NCBI GenBank assembly: GCA_014529385.2 | Contig: CM043959.1 | Location: forward strand, 59,718,253-59,782,252 | Direction of reading: 5' to 3' | From: Adiantum capillus-veneris | Taxonomy: Eukaryota > Streptophyta > Polypodiopsida > Polypodiales > Pteridaceae | Length of the DNA stretch: 64,000 bases | In this document: positions 32,688 to 48,312 of the stretch, piece by piece | How the letters are laid out: each line of letters opens with the position of its first letter | Position numbering within the stretch: the first letter of the stretch is position 1 | The notes under the pieces: model-generated | What the model was told of the DNA's origin: nothing | The model's input: the letters and a program-made list of their open reading frames with translations, nothing else | Databases searched by the model: none | Program-made: the position numbers and the translations under genes

Positions 32688-34629
32688 ATGGTTGACAACA
32701 ACACAGATGTGTTCAAGATGTTTGCTGCTGAGGACAGGTTGGATGGGGACAACTACCCTATGTGGGCTTATATGATGCAACATGTTCTTGTGTCAAAGGG
32801 CGTCTGAAACATTGTGCAGGGCATTGATGTACGTCTTGGTTCTGAGGATGTAGGCGATGTTGAGGATGTTGTAGGTCTTACTACAAGGATTGCTGCTATT
32901 AGAGTTGTTTGGCCTACAGTAGAACAAGCTCGTTGGAATGTAAAGGATGTGCAGGCTCATGCATTGATTGCGTTGTTTGTGAAGTGCACCATTGTTCCTC
33001 ACATTCGTTCAGCAAAATCTGCAAAACAGGCTTGGGATATTCTAGTAGGTCTTTATGCAAGCCGTAATGAGGCTACAATTGCTTTGCTGCGTAAAGAGCC
33101 GAAGTCGAAGATTATGCATGAGGAAGATGATATGGACACTTTCCTTGCTGGTGTCAAGGATATCAATGAGCAACTTATTTCTGTAGGTGAAGTCATTTCA
33201 GACAGTTCCCTTGTGCAGACTGTTCTTGATGCCTTACCAGATTCCTACCAGACTTTTGCTAGTACTTGGAGATTGATGACCCAAGGAAATCATGAAGTTG
33301 TCAAGTTTGATGCATTATGCACATTGCTGTTGCAAGAGTCACTTTCCAAAAAAAAAAAAGAACTAGGCAGCGTGCAGTTGAACATGCTTTTATTGCTTCT
33401 CAAAGAAAGCGTGGTAACAGCAATGCCGCCACTTCTTATGGTTCTGCTGTGAGTGGCAAAACTTCTGTTCCTAATGCTTTTGCTGGGAGCAATTCGTCTG
33501 GAAATTCTGGTGATAAGGGCAAAAAGAAGATGCGTTGCCATTATTGTAAAGCTAATGATCACTTGATCAAGTCGTGTCCTAAGTTGAAGGCCAAAGAGGA
33601 TAAAAAGAAAGAGGGTGGTTCCACTGCAAATGCTGGTTCCACTACAAATGCATCCATTGTCGAGTCTTCTGTGAAAGGAGACTGTGTTGCTGATGTTGAT
33701 ACAGAATGGGCTTTTAGCGCAGAGCGCACTTACAATCTTGCTGTCCATGATGCATGCTTGTCAGTTGTTGCTGCAGATTCACATGTGTGGTATTTCGACA
33801 GTGGTGCTACGAAGCATATTACCTCAGATCATGAATTGTTTACCTCTCTCGAGTCTGTCCCTCATGGGAATTCAATCACTTGTGCCAACAATGCCTCTTA
33901 TCCGGTTCAGGGACTTGGAAAGATTGTGCTTACTGCTGCAAATGGCAGTTCCTTCACACTTGTTAATGCACTTTATGTACCTGGGATCAAGAAGAATCTC
34001 TTGTTTGTATCCGCACTTGCTTGACTTGGACTTGTAGTTAAATTTGTGGATGGCAGATGTACAGTTCATGATCTCAGTTTTGGTGATGAAATTGTTGCAT
34101 CTGTTGGTCTTTTGTGCCGTGGGCTGTATAAGCTCACTTTGTATGACAAGTGTGGACAAAATTTTGCAAATGCTGTTGTTGCAGATTCAAGGGCTATTTT
34201 AGATGCAAAACTTTGGCATGCACGTTTTGGTCATTTGAATTTTGCCAGTTTGCTGCGTTTGCAGAAATCTGATATGGTTGCTTCTTTGCCGCCTCTTGAA
34301 GCACCTGTCAAACATGTTTGTGAAGGCTGTATTTTAGGTAAGATGCAGCGTTCTAAGTTTCCAAAGGATGGTTCAGTTCGGGCCACATGCAGCTTGCAGC
34401 TTGTGCATAGTGATGTTTGTGGGCCCATGTAAACTCTGTCCTTGGGCAATTACCTTTACTTCGTGACTTTCATTGATAATTACTCCAGCCATGAATGGGT
34501 ATTTCCGCTTAACGCGAAGTCCGAAGTTTTTATGTGCTTCAAACAATTTCTAGCTATGACTGAAAATGTCTCGAAATGTACTATGGGCACCCTCTGTTCC
34601 AATCGAGGGGGGGAGTATATGTATCATGA
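32688..34629 (+). pseudogene. copia D gag, protease and first part of integrase
   Basis: ATG at 32688 (MVDNNTDVFKMF). A TGA at 32805 sits where Trp is expected (GV-W-NIV), then gag continues (VKDVQAHALIALFVKC). A run of A at 33349-33359 shifts the frame. The second frame has a zinc knuckle CHYCKANDHLIKSC, protease WYFDSGATKHIT and LYVPGIKKNLL, a TGA at 34022, GAG-pre-integrase LWHARFGHLNFAS, CEGCILGKMQRSKF, LVHSDVCGPM then TAA, FVTFIDNYSS and RGGEYM. The chromovirus interrupts directly after GEYM. Several stops and one shift make it non-functional even before the insertion is considered. Confidence 0.9.
34625..34629. other. Target-site duplication of the chromovirus, left copy
   Basis: CATGA, matching 45657-45661, inside the integrase of copia D. 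Confidence 0.92.
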
Positions 34630-35281
34630 TGTAAGATCTCTGACCCCGAGCTAAAGAGCACCCCTGTACTACAAAATAATCATACTGCTAAAAGTTACTA
34701 TTTTTGGCAATTTTTCTAAATCTATCGGTGCCAAGATGCTTAGAATGTTATAGAGCTTTCAAAAATGAATAAAGACAATTTCTGTGAATTCTTTCCTAAA
34801 ATAGTAAGTTTTTGGTCACCCGACCCATTTAGTTTTGACCGGCTCGACAAACTGCACCCGTACCTATAATAATTTTTTTTTTCATTTCCAGACACCGAGA
34901 GCTGCTAAATATGGCAAGTACACCGGATGATGAACCTTAGTTACGTCTTAGCACAACAAATTTCAGAATTAAAATCCAAGCTGTCACGACCGTCTAAGGC
35001 TAAAAGTAAATGTTTTTCTAAGGCTAGCGGGGGCATCGGCACTCGGGGGCTGGTGTGTTTGTAGGCTTTAGGCCACTGGAGGCTTGCTTTAGCAGCTAGA
35101 GAGAGCCCCCACTCATCTAGGAGCTTGTGGGAGACTTACCAAGCATGAGAGAGAGTGTGAGAGGCAGTTGGAAAAGATAAATGGACACTTTGCAAACCAT
35201 GCAACCAAGCTGCTTATGCAAGACCAATTGCTCACTCAGATACATTTAGCAACAGATTTCGATTTGCATGAGACTAAGCAC

Positions 35282-35290
35282 TATATAAGG
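35282..35290 (+). promoter_or_regulatory. TATA box of the chromovirus 5' LTR
   Basis: TATATAAGG preceded by cac and followed by the CA microsatellite; conserved in the other LTR at 43324-43332. Confidence 0.55.
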
Positions 35291-35295
35291 ACCTG

Positions 35296-35408
<113 letters not shown>

Positions 35409-37552
35409 TGGGCGAGGTGCTGCCGGCATACACAATCTCTAGAAGTGGCTTAAGAGGAGGAGGTGCTGCCAATCTCTCATCAATTAGGCTTCGTAGGATC
35501 AGCATTTGTGGCCTAATTAGCTCGATTTACGATAATCCAAAGTCAATTTTATGTTTTCATCTCGATTTCTCTATGAATTCCTTATCTCCCGCTAATTCTA
35601 TGCAAAATCTAACTACTCTATCTAGTAGTAAACTCTCTAAATCACATATGTGATTAATCTATTTCACTATCTTAATCTAATTAGTTAATTATACATCAAA
35701 TTAACTTCTTTAATCAATTAATCCATGATTAATAATAGTGAATTGCCAGCTAATTAGATCAATGCATGAATGATGGAAATAAGTTAATCTCTAGCAAAGT
35801 AGCAATTTGAACGACTTCAATCGGTCATTGCATTTGGAATGAATTTAATTAACAAGGATTAAACTCTAATAACAAGAGATTAATGTGTAAATTAGAGAAG
35901 TTAATCACCCTCTTACATCATTGTCATTATAAAAAAGGAAATTCTTTCGCATGTGCACAAGTTAATTCTGTACTTTTTGTTCATCTTAGCGAAGCAATTA
36001 GTATATTAAATTCATCATTCGATTACTCTCCCAGGAAATTGAATTTTCTAATTGCCGAGCTAAACATCTAATTTTAAGGCCAATTCTCATAAGATCATGT
36101 GAAGATGCTGTCAATGTAATAAAAAACTTAGATCAACTAGTGTTAATCTAAATTTTCCCAAGATAGATTATGATAGAGGAGTAATTATCATACCCCTGGA
36201 ATGATTCTGCTTCTTCCGTATAAGAAGAAATGATTGTTAAGTTAATCATGTTGTTATCTGACCAATTGCGGATTGTCATGGTATACCGTATTCTAGTCTC
36301 TTTTCCGAAATCATCTTCTTAAGTAGTGAGTAAAAATGGCCCCAAAGAGGACCCGTTTTGGTGGATCTCACGACCATGAGGCCGGGCGAGCAACACCAAC
36401 GGAAAGGGGAAGACTCCCATGGTCGAGCAAGTACCAGTCATCTCACGAAGCAATGAGGAGGAAATTATCGAGGTAGACCTAAATTTTAATTCAAATACAG
36501 TTTAATAACATTGCATTTCGGTAAGATAGGAAAATATCATTACCCCAAACATGTTGGTAATCCAACGGAGACCACGGCATTTTAATTAGTGTATTTAAAT
36601 TCAAGTAGGAAAGAATGTTTTTGGAATAAACTGTATGAAGTAGGAAAGACTTTTTTCTAGGGAAAATTAACTCGGCCAGTTCATTTTTAAATCCAATGTT
36701 GATTTAGTCACGATCCCCCTCTTGATCATAGGGGGCAGCTCGCGAGGTTCTCGCAGTAGCTAGGATTACCTAGCTTAGGGCTTTGATCCACGACTTGCGT
36801 TCTTTGCGATGGATACCCACGACTTGCGTTCTTTGCGGTGGGATGTCCATGTCGTGCTTTTTATACGGTGGACAAATCTAGTTGTATGGGCAACTAGGTG
36901 ACAACGGGTGGAGTTAACACTTGCTTGGGGATTTCATGCCTCCAGGACATTGGGAAGTTTAAATGAAATGAGTTATTGAGTGAATTTTTACTAGAAAGAT
37001 TGTTTTGGTGCCGCTTTGAAAAACTGTTTGAAGGGCTGTCTTAAAACAACCTGTTAATCAGAATTAATCAACGAATATATACGTTGAACAACAAATGTGT
37101 TAGTAATTAGGACAGACAAGACAAAGTGTGAGTATGGGGGTGGAAAGTGGGGGCTTGGCTCGGGTTGCCAATGCCTATGAGAAGGGTGGTCCCGATTGGT
37201 CGGGAACTCTCTGTTCCCATAGTACGGTAAATGACGTTAGAATTGCTCATTGCACCAAAAGAGTGAAGTCCCAAGTGTACGTGCCTTTGAAAGCAATGGA
37301 GAAAAAGGAACTCGAGACTTCTCTCCTTCTGGAAGGTGAGTCTTAGGACCGATAATTGGTTAGACACGCTTTCCCTTGTGGGGTGGAACTAGATCTCGTT
37401 GCTAGTAGGCTCGACTCAATTCACTTGGTGATGAGAGCTCGTCCACTAGTTGATCCCTTGAACCACTTTGTTTGCTTCCGCTATAGATCTAGTGGCCACC
37501 AGGTTTACCATCAGAACCGTCGTTTGAGATGACGGGGTGGGGACCTCACACT

Positions 37553-37564
37553 TGGTATCAGAGC
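37553..37564 (+). other. tRNA primer binding site, chromovirus
   Basis: TGGTATCAGAGC two bases after the LTR end. Confidence 0.92.
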
Positions 37565-37653
37565 AAGGTTAGGATAGAGTAGGAACTAAAATTCGTACTG
37601 TTTGAAAATTTTAGAACTAAGGAAATCTAGGTAGCTAATCCGAACTCCTTGCA

Positions 37654-38232
37654 TTGGTGTTGCAGGAAGATCCCGCACTTGAATACCAAAATTTTCAAGT
37701 CTTTAAGCTTATTTACGAGCAAGCACGTCGTTCCCCAAATTATTGTTTTCAGCGAGACGTGATGGAGATGCTACTAAAGGTCAATACACCGCACTCCACT
37801 TGCATTGATAAAGGATGGGAGATTGACTGGACCCACAAAGGCGGGATTTACTACATCAACGCTCGGAAGTTAGGATGCCTGGCTAACGACTTAAAGAAAA
37901 TCCATTGGAGAGAAGAATTGAGAGTAGTGCAGTTATACTACTTGTTGCCTTTACATTAGGGCGTCACTATTGCTACTTCTGACGGCACCGAGCAATCCCT
38001 CAATGAGTGGCTTTGGGACAAGGTTACTGATGTAATTCCAGCAAATAGAGTTAGAAATTTTTGTGTTCCAAGACACTTATCCAAGAGTATGAACACCATA
38101 ATTTACTACCCGCTTAAGGATAAGTATAGGGACTATTTCTGAGGAGAAATAGAGGATTGTAAGAATGTGACAACACATAAACATCGTCTGTATCATTATA
38201 TCCCAGGACAGCCTGCCAAACGTATCATATAG
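37654..38232 (+). pseudogene. Extra open frame between primer site and gag, chromovirus
   Basis: A single frame of 192 codons is interrupted only by TAG (37957) and TGA (38140) and closed by TAG (38230). Readable pieces: QVFKLIYEQARRSPNYCFQR, KGWEIDWTHKGGIYYINARK, LNEWLWDKVTDVIPANRVRN and CVPRHLSKSMNTIIYYPLKD. It starts about 90 bases after the primer site and ends about 230 bases before gag. There is no ATG at its head, so the true start is unclear. I recognise no domain, and chromoviruses do not normally have a reading frame here (some Tat/Ogre-type gypsy elements do have one upstream of gag). It may be a captured host segment, an N-terminal gag extension or an accessory protein. Confidence 0.55.
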
Positions 38233-38464
38233 ATATCCCAGAATGCTATGTAATAAATTGATCAAAAGTTATCCTAAACCTCAAAAGGTTACGATTGTAA
38301 TAAAAATTTCTATGAATAAAGGAAGAGTTTTTTTCTCTGAGTTTTTGTCTCTCGGTGATTTGGAACTTGGATTTTACTAAAGTCTCGTGTTTATTTAAAT
38401 CTTGAACTCTAGCAATCATATCAAATTCCGTGTAACCGTGTAGGCACCACCTGTTGCTCTCTAT

Positions 38465-39435
38465 TTGACAGCACAAGAAAAGAAGCTCCTCCTTAAACAA
38501 GCCCAACCTCTGACCTTTAAGGGCAAGGGAGCTAATGGGGAGAGAGATGCGAAAGTGTGGATGGAAGCAATGGATGATTATTTCGAGGCTGCAGGGACTC
38601 AACCCGAGAACCAGACCATGCTCGCAATGTTCTGCCTCTCTGGCGATGCCAAGATTTGGTGGAAACAACATTGCAGAGATCTGAACATCAAGGGATCTTC
38701 TCAGTCGTGGGAAGACATCAAGGCTGCAATGATGGGGCGTTACTTACCACCCGCTTATAAAACCTTGAAGATGAACGAGTTCTTTTCCCTTCGTCAGTCG
38801 ACTTCTTCAGTCGAGGAGTATTACTCAAAGTTGGTTACTCTTCAAAGATATGCTCCTAGAATGACCCTGGATCAGCAAGTAGCAAGGTTCTGCCAAGGGC
38901 TCATCGACCCCTTGAACAATCGGCTAGAAGCTCTCAGACCGGCAACTCTTCAAGATGCCTTGCTAAGAGCTAAACCCTTAGCTATGGAAATTCAGAAGGT
39001 CAATCAGAATAGGAGGAATCATTTGGCGAAAAGGGCAAGGACAAATGTTTGGAATAATAGACCAACCAACCAAGCATACGAACAATGCCCAATAGTAGCA
39101 ACTACCACAATTATGGAATTTCCAATGTACGTTGTTATGAATGCAACGAATTCGGGCATTACCGATCTAAATTCCCCAAGAAGAATCAAGCAACCAGCGC
39201 CAATGCCATACCTCTAAATGTCTATGGGCGAGGACAACGTGGAAGGGTAAACAGAGGGCGAGGGCGTGGACCTACCGCCAGAGTGAATGCCGCAGTGGTA
39301 CAACCAATTGTGGGGGATGAAGCAGAGGAGAGATCAACCTTGCATGCTGCAATTGACAACCTCAATGGTTGCGAGCAATACACAGTCATTCATACGCCAG
39401 GATCTCTCAGAGGTGACTTTCACCCAGATGCATGA
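38465..39435 (+). pseudogene. Chromovirus gag with damaged zinc knuckle
   Basis: The gag domain reads PLTFKGKGANGERDAKVWME, MLAMFCLSGDAKIWWKQH, SWEDIKAAMMGRYLPPAYKT and ARFCQGLIDPLNNRLEALRP. The start codon is lost or upstream: the frame opens at a TTG with a stop a few codons before. A shift near 39090 moves into the nucleocapsid part, whose knuckle reads CYECNEFGHYRSKF with Phe in place of the last Cys. It ends in an RG-rich tail (YGRGQRGRVNRGRGRGP), as in many chromovirus gags. Confidence 0.88.
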
Positions 39436-39436
39436 G

Positions 39437-40625
39437 GAAGCTAAAGCTAGATAAGTATCCAACAAGAAAATTAGTTGTAGAGTTAGCAAACAGCAAGGAA
39501 GTAGTATCTCAACACTCTGCAGGTATAATCGACTTTGACCTAGGGGGACACCCAACTTCTGCTCAATTTTGAACCCTACCTTTAGGATTCTTTGATGGGA
39601 TACTAGGGATGGACTGGCTAAAGCAAAATCAGGCCCACATCCATTGTGCACAAGGGAACTTTACCTTTACAGATAACTTGGGTAATGAAGCCTTAATCCA
39701 GGGGGAAAATGGGAGACCTAGGGCTAATCTAGTTAAGGCCAATAGACTTTTGAAGGGACCGAGAAAGGGGCAGCAAATTTATGCGGTAAAGCTCAACAAG
39801 GTGGACCAATCAGACACCAGACTTCGACCAAACTGGTTGAGGGAGTATGATGATGTATTCCCTGAAGACCTCACGAATCTTCCACCACATAGAGAGGTAG
39901 ATCATGAGATCGAGACTATCCCTGGATGTGAACCTGTCTCAAAGCGACCTTATAAAATGTCACTTCCAGAGGCCATAGAACTCAAGGAAAAACTTAGGCA
40001 ACTCATTGAACAAGGATTCATTTGACCCAATACTTCTCCTTGGGACGCACCAGTTCTTTTTCAAAAGAAGAAGGATGGGACCTTAAGGCTATGCATAGAT
40101 TACCGTGGATTGAACCATGTAACTGTCAAAAACAAGTATCCAATTCCAAGGATTGACGAACTCCTGGATAGACTCCATGGCGCCAAAATGTTTACAAAGA
40201 TTGATCTAAGGTCAGGATATTACCAAATCAGGATCAAGAAATCAGACATTCCAAAGACAGCTTTCAACACTAGGTATGGACACTACGAATTCACAGTAAT
40301 GTCCTTTGGTCTAACAAATGCTCCTACAAGCTTCAATCGACTTATGCAGGATATTTTCAGACCTTATCTGGACGATTTTGTCCTGGTTTTCTTTGACGAC
40401 ATTATGATCTATTCTAAGAACGAGGCAGATCATGAAAAACATGTTCACAAAGTACTTGATCTTCTTCGAGAGCACCAACTTTACGCTAAAGCGAGCAAGT
40501 GTACCTTCTGCTCACCAAAGGTCAATTATCTTGGATTTATCACATTTACCAAAGGGATTTCTGTGAACCCAAATAAAGTCAAGGATATTGTTGATTGGCC
40601 TCAACCATCCACGTCAGCGAAGTAA
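39437..40625 (+). pseudogene. Chromovirus protease remnant and reverse transcriptase
   Basis: The protease part keeps KLKLDKYPTRKLVVELAN, IIDFDLGGHP and GFFDGILGMDWL, but no D-S/T-G active-site motif is visible between 39400 and 39600. About 20 residues expected there seem deleted, and a TGA interrupts near 39570. The reverse transcriptase has CEPVSKRPYKMS, a TGA at 40023-40025 in place of Arg in [55 protein letters not shown] and [12 protein letters not shown] one-base change near 40615 shifts into the RNase H frame. Confidence 0.92.
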
Positions 40626-41272
40626 GAGGATTTCTTGGAATAACGGGATGGTACAGGATTTTTGTCAAGGACTATGCACGTATTGCTGCACCTTTGACGA
40701 AACTTCTGAAGAAAGGAATGAGGATCGAGTGGAAGACCAAGCACGAGTCTAGTTTTGTTAAGCTAAAAGAATTCTTAGTCCTAGCTCCTATCTTAAAGCT
40801 TCCAGATTTCAGTAAGGAATTTGAAGTAGTGACCGATGCTAGCAAATTTTCTTTGGGCGGTGTTCTTACTCAAGAAGGAAGATCGGTGGCGTATACTTCA
40901 CGAAAGCTGAGGGATCATGAGAAGAATTACCCTACTCACGATTTGGAACTTTCAGCGGTTATACATGCACTGAAGTTGTGGAGACATTATCTTCTCGGAC
41001 GCAAGTTTCAGCTAGTTACAGACCACAAGAGCTTAAAATGGATTTTTACTCAACCTATTCTGAAAATGCGACAACGGCGATGGATAGAACTCTTACAAGA
41101 ATATGACCTTGACATAAAGTATAGACCAGGGAAGGAAAATGCCATTGCAGATGGACTTAGCCGAAAATATTTTCTCGGAGCTATCTCTATTCCAAATAAC
41201 CCTATCTGGGATAGAATTAAAGAAGCATCTTTGGTAGATCCAGAATACCAACGTATAGTATCATTAGTCTAG
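40595..41272 (+). pseudogene. Chromovirus thumb and RNase H, start of integrase linker
   Basis: [20 protein letters not shown] (connection), then RNase H with [15 protein letters not shown] (Asp), [20 protein letters not shown] (Glu), [11 protein letters not shown] (Asp) and [12 protein letters not shown] (Asp), so the four acidic positions are present. The frame ends at a TAG at 41270-41272, where the family usually continues into the integrase. Confidence 0.92.
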
Positions 41273-42465
41273 CAAAATAAGACGCTTGAAGCTAAAGACT
41301 ACTCTCTTATGGGAGGATGTCTTTACTTTAGACATAGACTCTGTGTACCCAGAGACCCAGCTTTAAAGAAGACTATTCTGTATGAAGCACACGATAGCCC
41401 TACATCAGGATATCCAGGTTATGCTAAGACTCTTCATGCTATCAGGAGGAGTTATTTTTGGTCCGGAATGAAAGGAGACATACTTCGCTATGTGAGGAAA
41501 TGTCTTTCTTGTCAGCGGATAAAAGCCGAAAGAATCAAGTTACCAGGGAAACTTCAACCTCTTGACATACCCCAGATGAAATGGGAATGCATCAGTATGG
41601 ACTTTGTTACATGATTACCTTCTACAGGAGGTTATGACTCTGTATTTGTGGTTGTTGATATGCTCACAAAAGTGGATCATCTAATACCTATAAAGACAAC
41701 CTTTACTGCTTTGGATATTAGTCCAGTATTCATCAAGGAAATTTTTAGTTTAGATGGTTTACCCAAGCGTATCGTTGGTGATAGAGATGCCAAGTTTACA
41801 TCAAAGTTTTGGACTTCTCTTTTCTAATCTATTGGGTCACAATTAGCCTTCAGCACAGCGTATCATCCGCAGACAGATGGGCAGACTGAAAGAGTAAATC
41901 AAGTCATTGAGGACATTCTCAGGGCCTATTGTTCGCAAGAGCCAAAGAAGTGGTTACAATATCTTACTTTGGTAGAATATGCTTACAATTCTTCTGAACA
42001 CAGAAGCGTTGGAATGTCACCCTTCAAAGCTCTTTATGGACAAGACTGTTAGCACCGCTTAAATTTTCAGACCCAACCATCATGGTAGAAGCCTCTAAGA
42101 AGATGCTAGAAGACATGGAAGCTCAGATTAAAGCCATTCGCCAAGATATCCAAGCTGCTCAGGATAGACAAAAGCATTACGCAGATAAGAATGGATCAGA
42201 ACGGACCTTCAAGGAAGGAGAAAAGGTTTTTCTACGAGTCCGACTGAAGAAAAGCAACTTATCATTAGGAAGGTACAAGAAACTAAGCCCGAGATATTGT
42301 GGACCCTTCAAAATCACTAAGGTTGTGAGTGACCAGGCCTACAAGCTCAAGTTATCTGCAAACGTAAAGGTTCACGATGTATTTTACGTTAGCCTACTCA
42401 AACCCTACATTTCTAACCCCGATCAACTCTTGGACTCAGATCAGATAGTTATGCCAGCACAAGGA
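41273..42465 (+). pseudogene. Chromovirus integrase
   Basis: Zinc-binding part: HDSPTSGYPG and CLSCQRIKAE. The second His of the HHCC motif (family GHPG) is Tyr. Catalytic part: SMDFVT (Asp), then TGA; VGDRDAKFTSKFW (Asp), TAA; STAYHPQTDGQTERVNQVIE (Glu). A one-base loss near 42049 (GQDC) shifts the frame; the next frame continues VEASKKMLEDM and the GPF module LSPRYCGPFKITKVV. In the element it would insert the cDNA into the genome. Inactive here. Confidence 0.9.
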
Positions 42466-42632
42466 GTTCTCAAACTCAACCTGATTATGTCCTTGAATCA
42501 AGGGAAAGAAAGCTACGAAACAGGACAATTACCGAGCACCTTGTGAAGTGGAAAGATTATCCTGAAGAAGACGCTACTTGGCAAGACGAACCAACGCTCA
42601 TAAAGGATTATCCTAATAAATTTTTGAGATGA
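42466..42632 (+). pseudogene. Chromodomain at the integrase C-terminus
   Basis: After a frameshift near 42465 the frame reads QPDYVLESRERKLRNR, then ITEHLVKWKDYPEEDATWQD, and ends at a TGA at 42630-42632. LVKWKDYPEEDATWQDE is the chromodomain core, with Trp and acidic residues in the usual positions. In chromoviruses this module directs integration to heterochromatin or other histone-marked sites. It lies directly before the purine tract and 3' LTR. No open frame of useful length covers it, which is why it is easily missed. Confidence 0.9.
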
Positions 42633-42663
42633 GGACATCTCAAATTTTTCACGTTGAGGAGGA

Positions 42664-45656
<2,993 letters not shown>

Positions 45657-45661
45657 CATGA
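45657..45661. other. Target-site duplication of the chromovirus, right copy
   Basis: CATGA, matching 34625-34629. Confidence 0.92.
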
Positions 45662-48005
45662 ATTTAATGCATTTCTGGCTAGCTATGGGATAAAACACCA
45701 ATGTACAGTGCCTTATACACCTCAACAAAATGGTGTTGCTGAGAGGAAAAACAGGTCAGTGACGGAAATGGAATGATGTATGGTCAAAAGTCAAGCTTTG
45801 CCGCATTCTTTTTGGCTTGAGGCCATCATGAGTGCCACTTATGTACTTAATAGGTGTCCTACGAAAGCTTTGCAGTCTATTACTCCATATGAAGCATGGC
45901 ATGATAGAAAGCCTTCTATTGAGCACATGCGTGTTTTTGGCTGTTTGGCATATGCTTTGGTGCCACAAACACAACGCAAAAAATTGGATGATAAGGCTGT
46001 CAAATGTATTTTTGTTGGTTATAGTACTGAAAGCAAAGGTTATAGGTTATATCATTCGCAAACAAAGCGTATTCTTGTTTCACGGGATGTAGTGTTTGTG
46101 GAAGTTTCTGTTCAGCCCTTGCTGTCATGTACTAGAGATAGTAATGTAAGCCCAAAAGACATTTATGACACTTTCTTGCCTCTTTTCAGTGGTGGAAATA
46201 CGAATGTAATTTCCAATGAGGAAAATGTACATCCTATGGGGGTTTCTGAAAATGTTACAGATCAGCCTATTACTGATGCAGATGTACATGATGTACTTGA
46301 TGAGGAAGGGGCTGAAAATGAGCAGGCTAGAGGTATGCCAAAATGGCTGGTGCACACTTTGCGTGACAGTAAATTGGATGCACCCTTGTCTAGTCGTACT
46401 CGTTCAGGCTCTTGCCATGCATCTTATGCATCAGATTGTTATGCTTTGGCTGTGTCTAGCTTACATGATGTTGAGGAGCCTCTGTCTTTTGATGAAGCAC
46501 AGAATTCAAAAAATTGGATGGATGCCATGCAATCAGAATATGGTGCACTTATAGAAAATGACACATGGACTTTATGTGATTTGCCTCCTGGCAAAAAGGC
46601 CATTGTAAAAAGTGGGTTTACAAGTTGAAACGCAAGCCGGATGGTGAGATCGATCGCCATAAGGCTCGACTTGTTGCAAAGGGTTATGCACAGCAAAAAG
46701 GCATAGATTATGAAGAGACTTTTTCTCCCACTTGTTGTATGACTACTGTACATTTTCTATGTGCATTGGCAGCTCATTTTGGTTGGGATGTACATCAATC
46801 AGACATTGTTACTGCTTTCTTGAATGGTGACATATTTGAGGAAGTTTATGTAATGCAGCCTCACGGTTTTGTCATAAAAGGACAAGAGGACAAAGTGTGC
46901 AGATGTAAGAAGGCTTTGTATGGTTTGAAGCAATCTCCTCGTGCTTGGTATGAGAAAGCTGACACTCATTTGGTTAAACGAGGCTTTCGTAACAGTCCAA
47001 CAGAAAGAATATTGTATGTAAAGCGTGAGGGTGATGTACTTCTCATTGTGGTTCTTTATGTCGATGATTTGCTGATCACTGGACCAAATAAGAGACATAT
47101 TGCTGAATTTAAGGCTGATTTGAATGCTACTTTCAAGATGAAAGATTTGGGGCTGTTGCATCATTACTTGGGTATACAGTTTAAGCAGTGTGATGGTGGT
47201 ATTGCCTTGTGTCAGAAAAGTTACATAGAGACATTGCTATGTAAGTTTGGACTTGAGGATTGCAAACCTATTGCCACTCCCATGGAAACAGGTTTGAAGT
47301 TGAGTCTACATCATGCTGGCGATCCTGCTGATGTCACTCTTTACCAAACTGTTGTTGGCTGCCTCATTTTATGTATGCAACACGAGACCAGATATTCAGT
47401 TTACAGTCTCACAGGTCAACAGATTTATGCATAGCCCAGGGTCTAAGAATTGGCAGGCTGTCAAGAGGATTTTCCGCTACCTTAGTGGCACTTTACATCT
47501 TGGCTTGTTTTATCCCAAGGGGGGATCATTGCTGCCAGACTTACATGCTTTTTTGGACTTAGATTGGGCTTGACACGCTAGTGTCCACAAGTGGTTTTTG
47601 TTTCATGCTTGGCAGTTCATGTATATCATGGTTGAGCAAGAAGCAACCTACTGTGGACACTTTGAGTTTGAGGCTGAGTACAAGGCAGTCTTCACAGCTA
47701 CGGTTGAGTATGTATGGCTCAGACACGTTATGGCTGATTTGGGTGTTGGACAAGACACTACCAACACTATCTACACTGACAGTCAGATCACATTGGCAGT
47801 TGCGAGGAACCCAGTTTCTCATGCTCGCACAAAGCACATTGAGGTGCATTACCACTATGTCAAGGAGAGGCTCTCAGCAGGAGATATCAGCTTGGCTTAC
47901 GTGCCAACACAGGACAACCTTGTAGATCTTTTCACAAAGGCATTGTCTCATGATAAGTTTGAAGCTTTCCGCAAAGCTTTGGGCTTACTCCCCTTTGTGG
48001 ACTGA
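45662..48005 (+). pseudogene. copia D integrase end, reverse transcriptase and RNase H
   Basis: Continues exactly where 34629 stopped: FNAFLASYGIKHQCTVPYTP, PQQNGVAERKNRS, a TGA near 45774, then PHSFWLEAIMSATYVLNRCP, ITPYEAWHDRKPSIEHMRVF, a frame change near 46615, GYAQQKGIDYEETFSPTC, VVLYVDDLLITG (catalytic YVDD), CKPIATPMETGLKLS, another shift near 47370, SKNWQAVKRIFRYLSGTLHL, then RNase H IYTDSQITLAVARNP and RTKHIEVHYHYVKERL. Ends GLLPFVD at 48003-48005. At least three shifts or stops. Confidence 0.92.
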
Positions 48006-48080
48006 TCATGTCCTCAGGGCATGGCACTTCCCTTTACTCATGTGCCAGCTCTCGTTCACCGCATCACTCCAGGGGGGATT

Positions 48081-48307
48081 TGTTACCATATACATGTGGT
48101 AGTGATGTGTGTGAACACATTAGGACCGCCGGGGCATTTTTTCCCTCTTTAGGAGGTTTTTTCCCCCGAGCATTGTATATACGCCCATCACTCTAGGGCT
48201 ATCTATCTTTCCATTGCACACTAAGTAACACACTCTCTATTCTGTGCCTTGAGCTTCCTTCGTCTTCTCCAAGCTGTGTGCATTTCTCTGCAATCCTAAT
48301 TCCAATA
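48081..48307 (+). repeat. 3' LTR of copia D (227 bases)
   Basis: Preceded by polypurine AGGGGGGATT. Same ends as 32119-32325, with about 20 extra bases. Confidence 0.95.
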
Positions 48308-48312
48308 GATAC
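48308..48312. other. Target-site duplication of copia D, right copy
   Basis: GATAC, matching 32114-32118. Confidence 0.9.
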
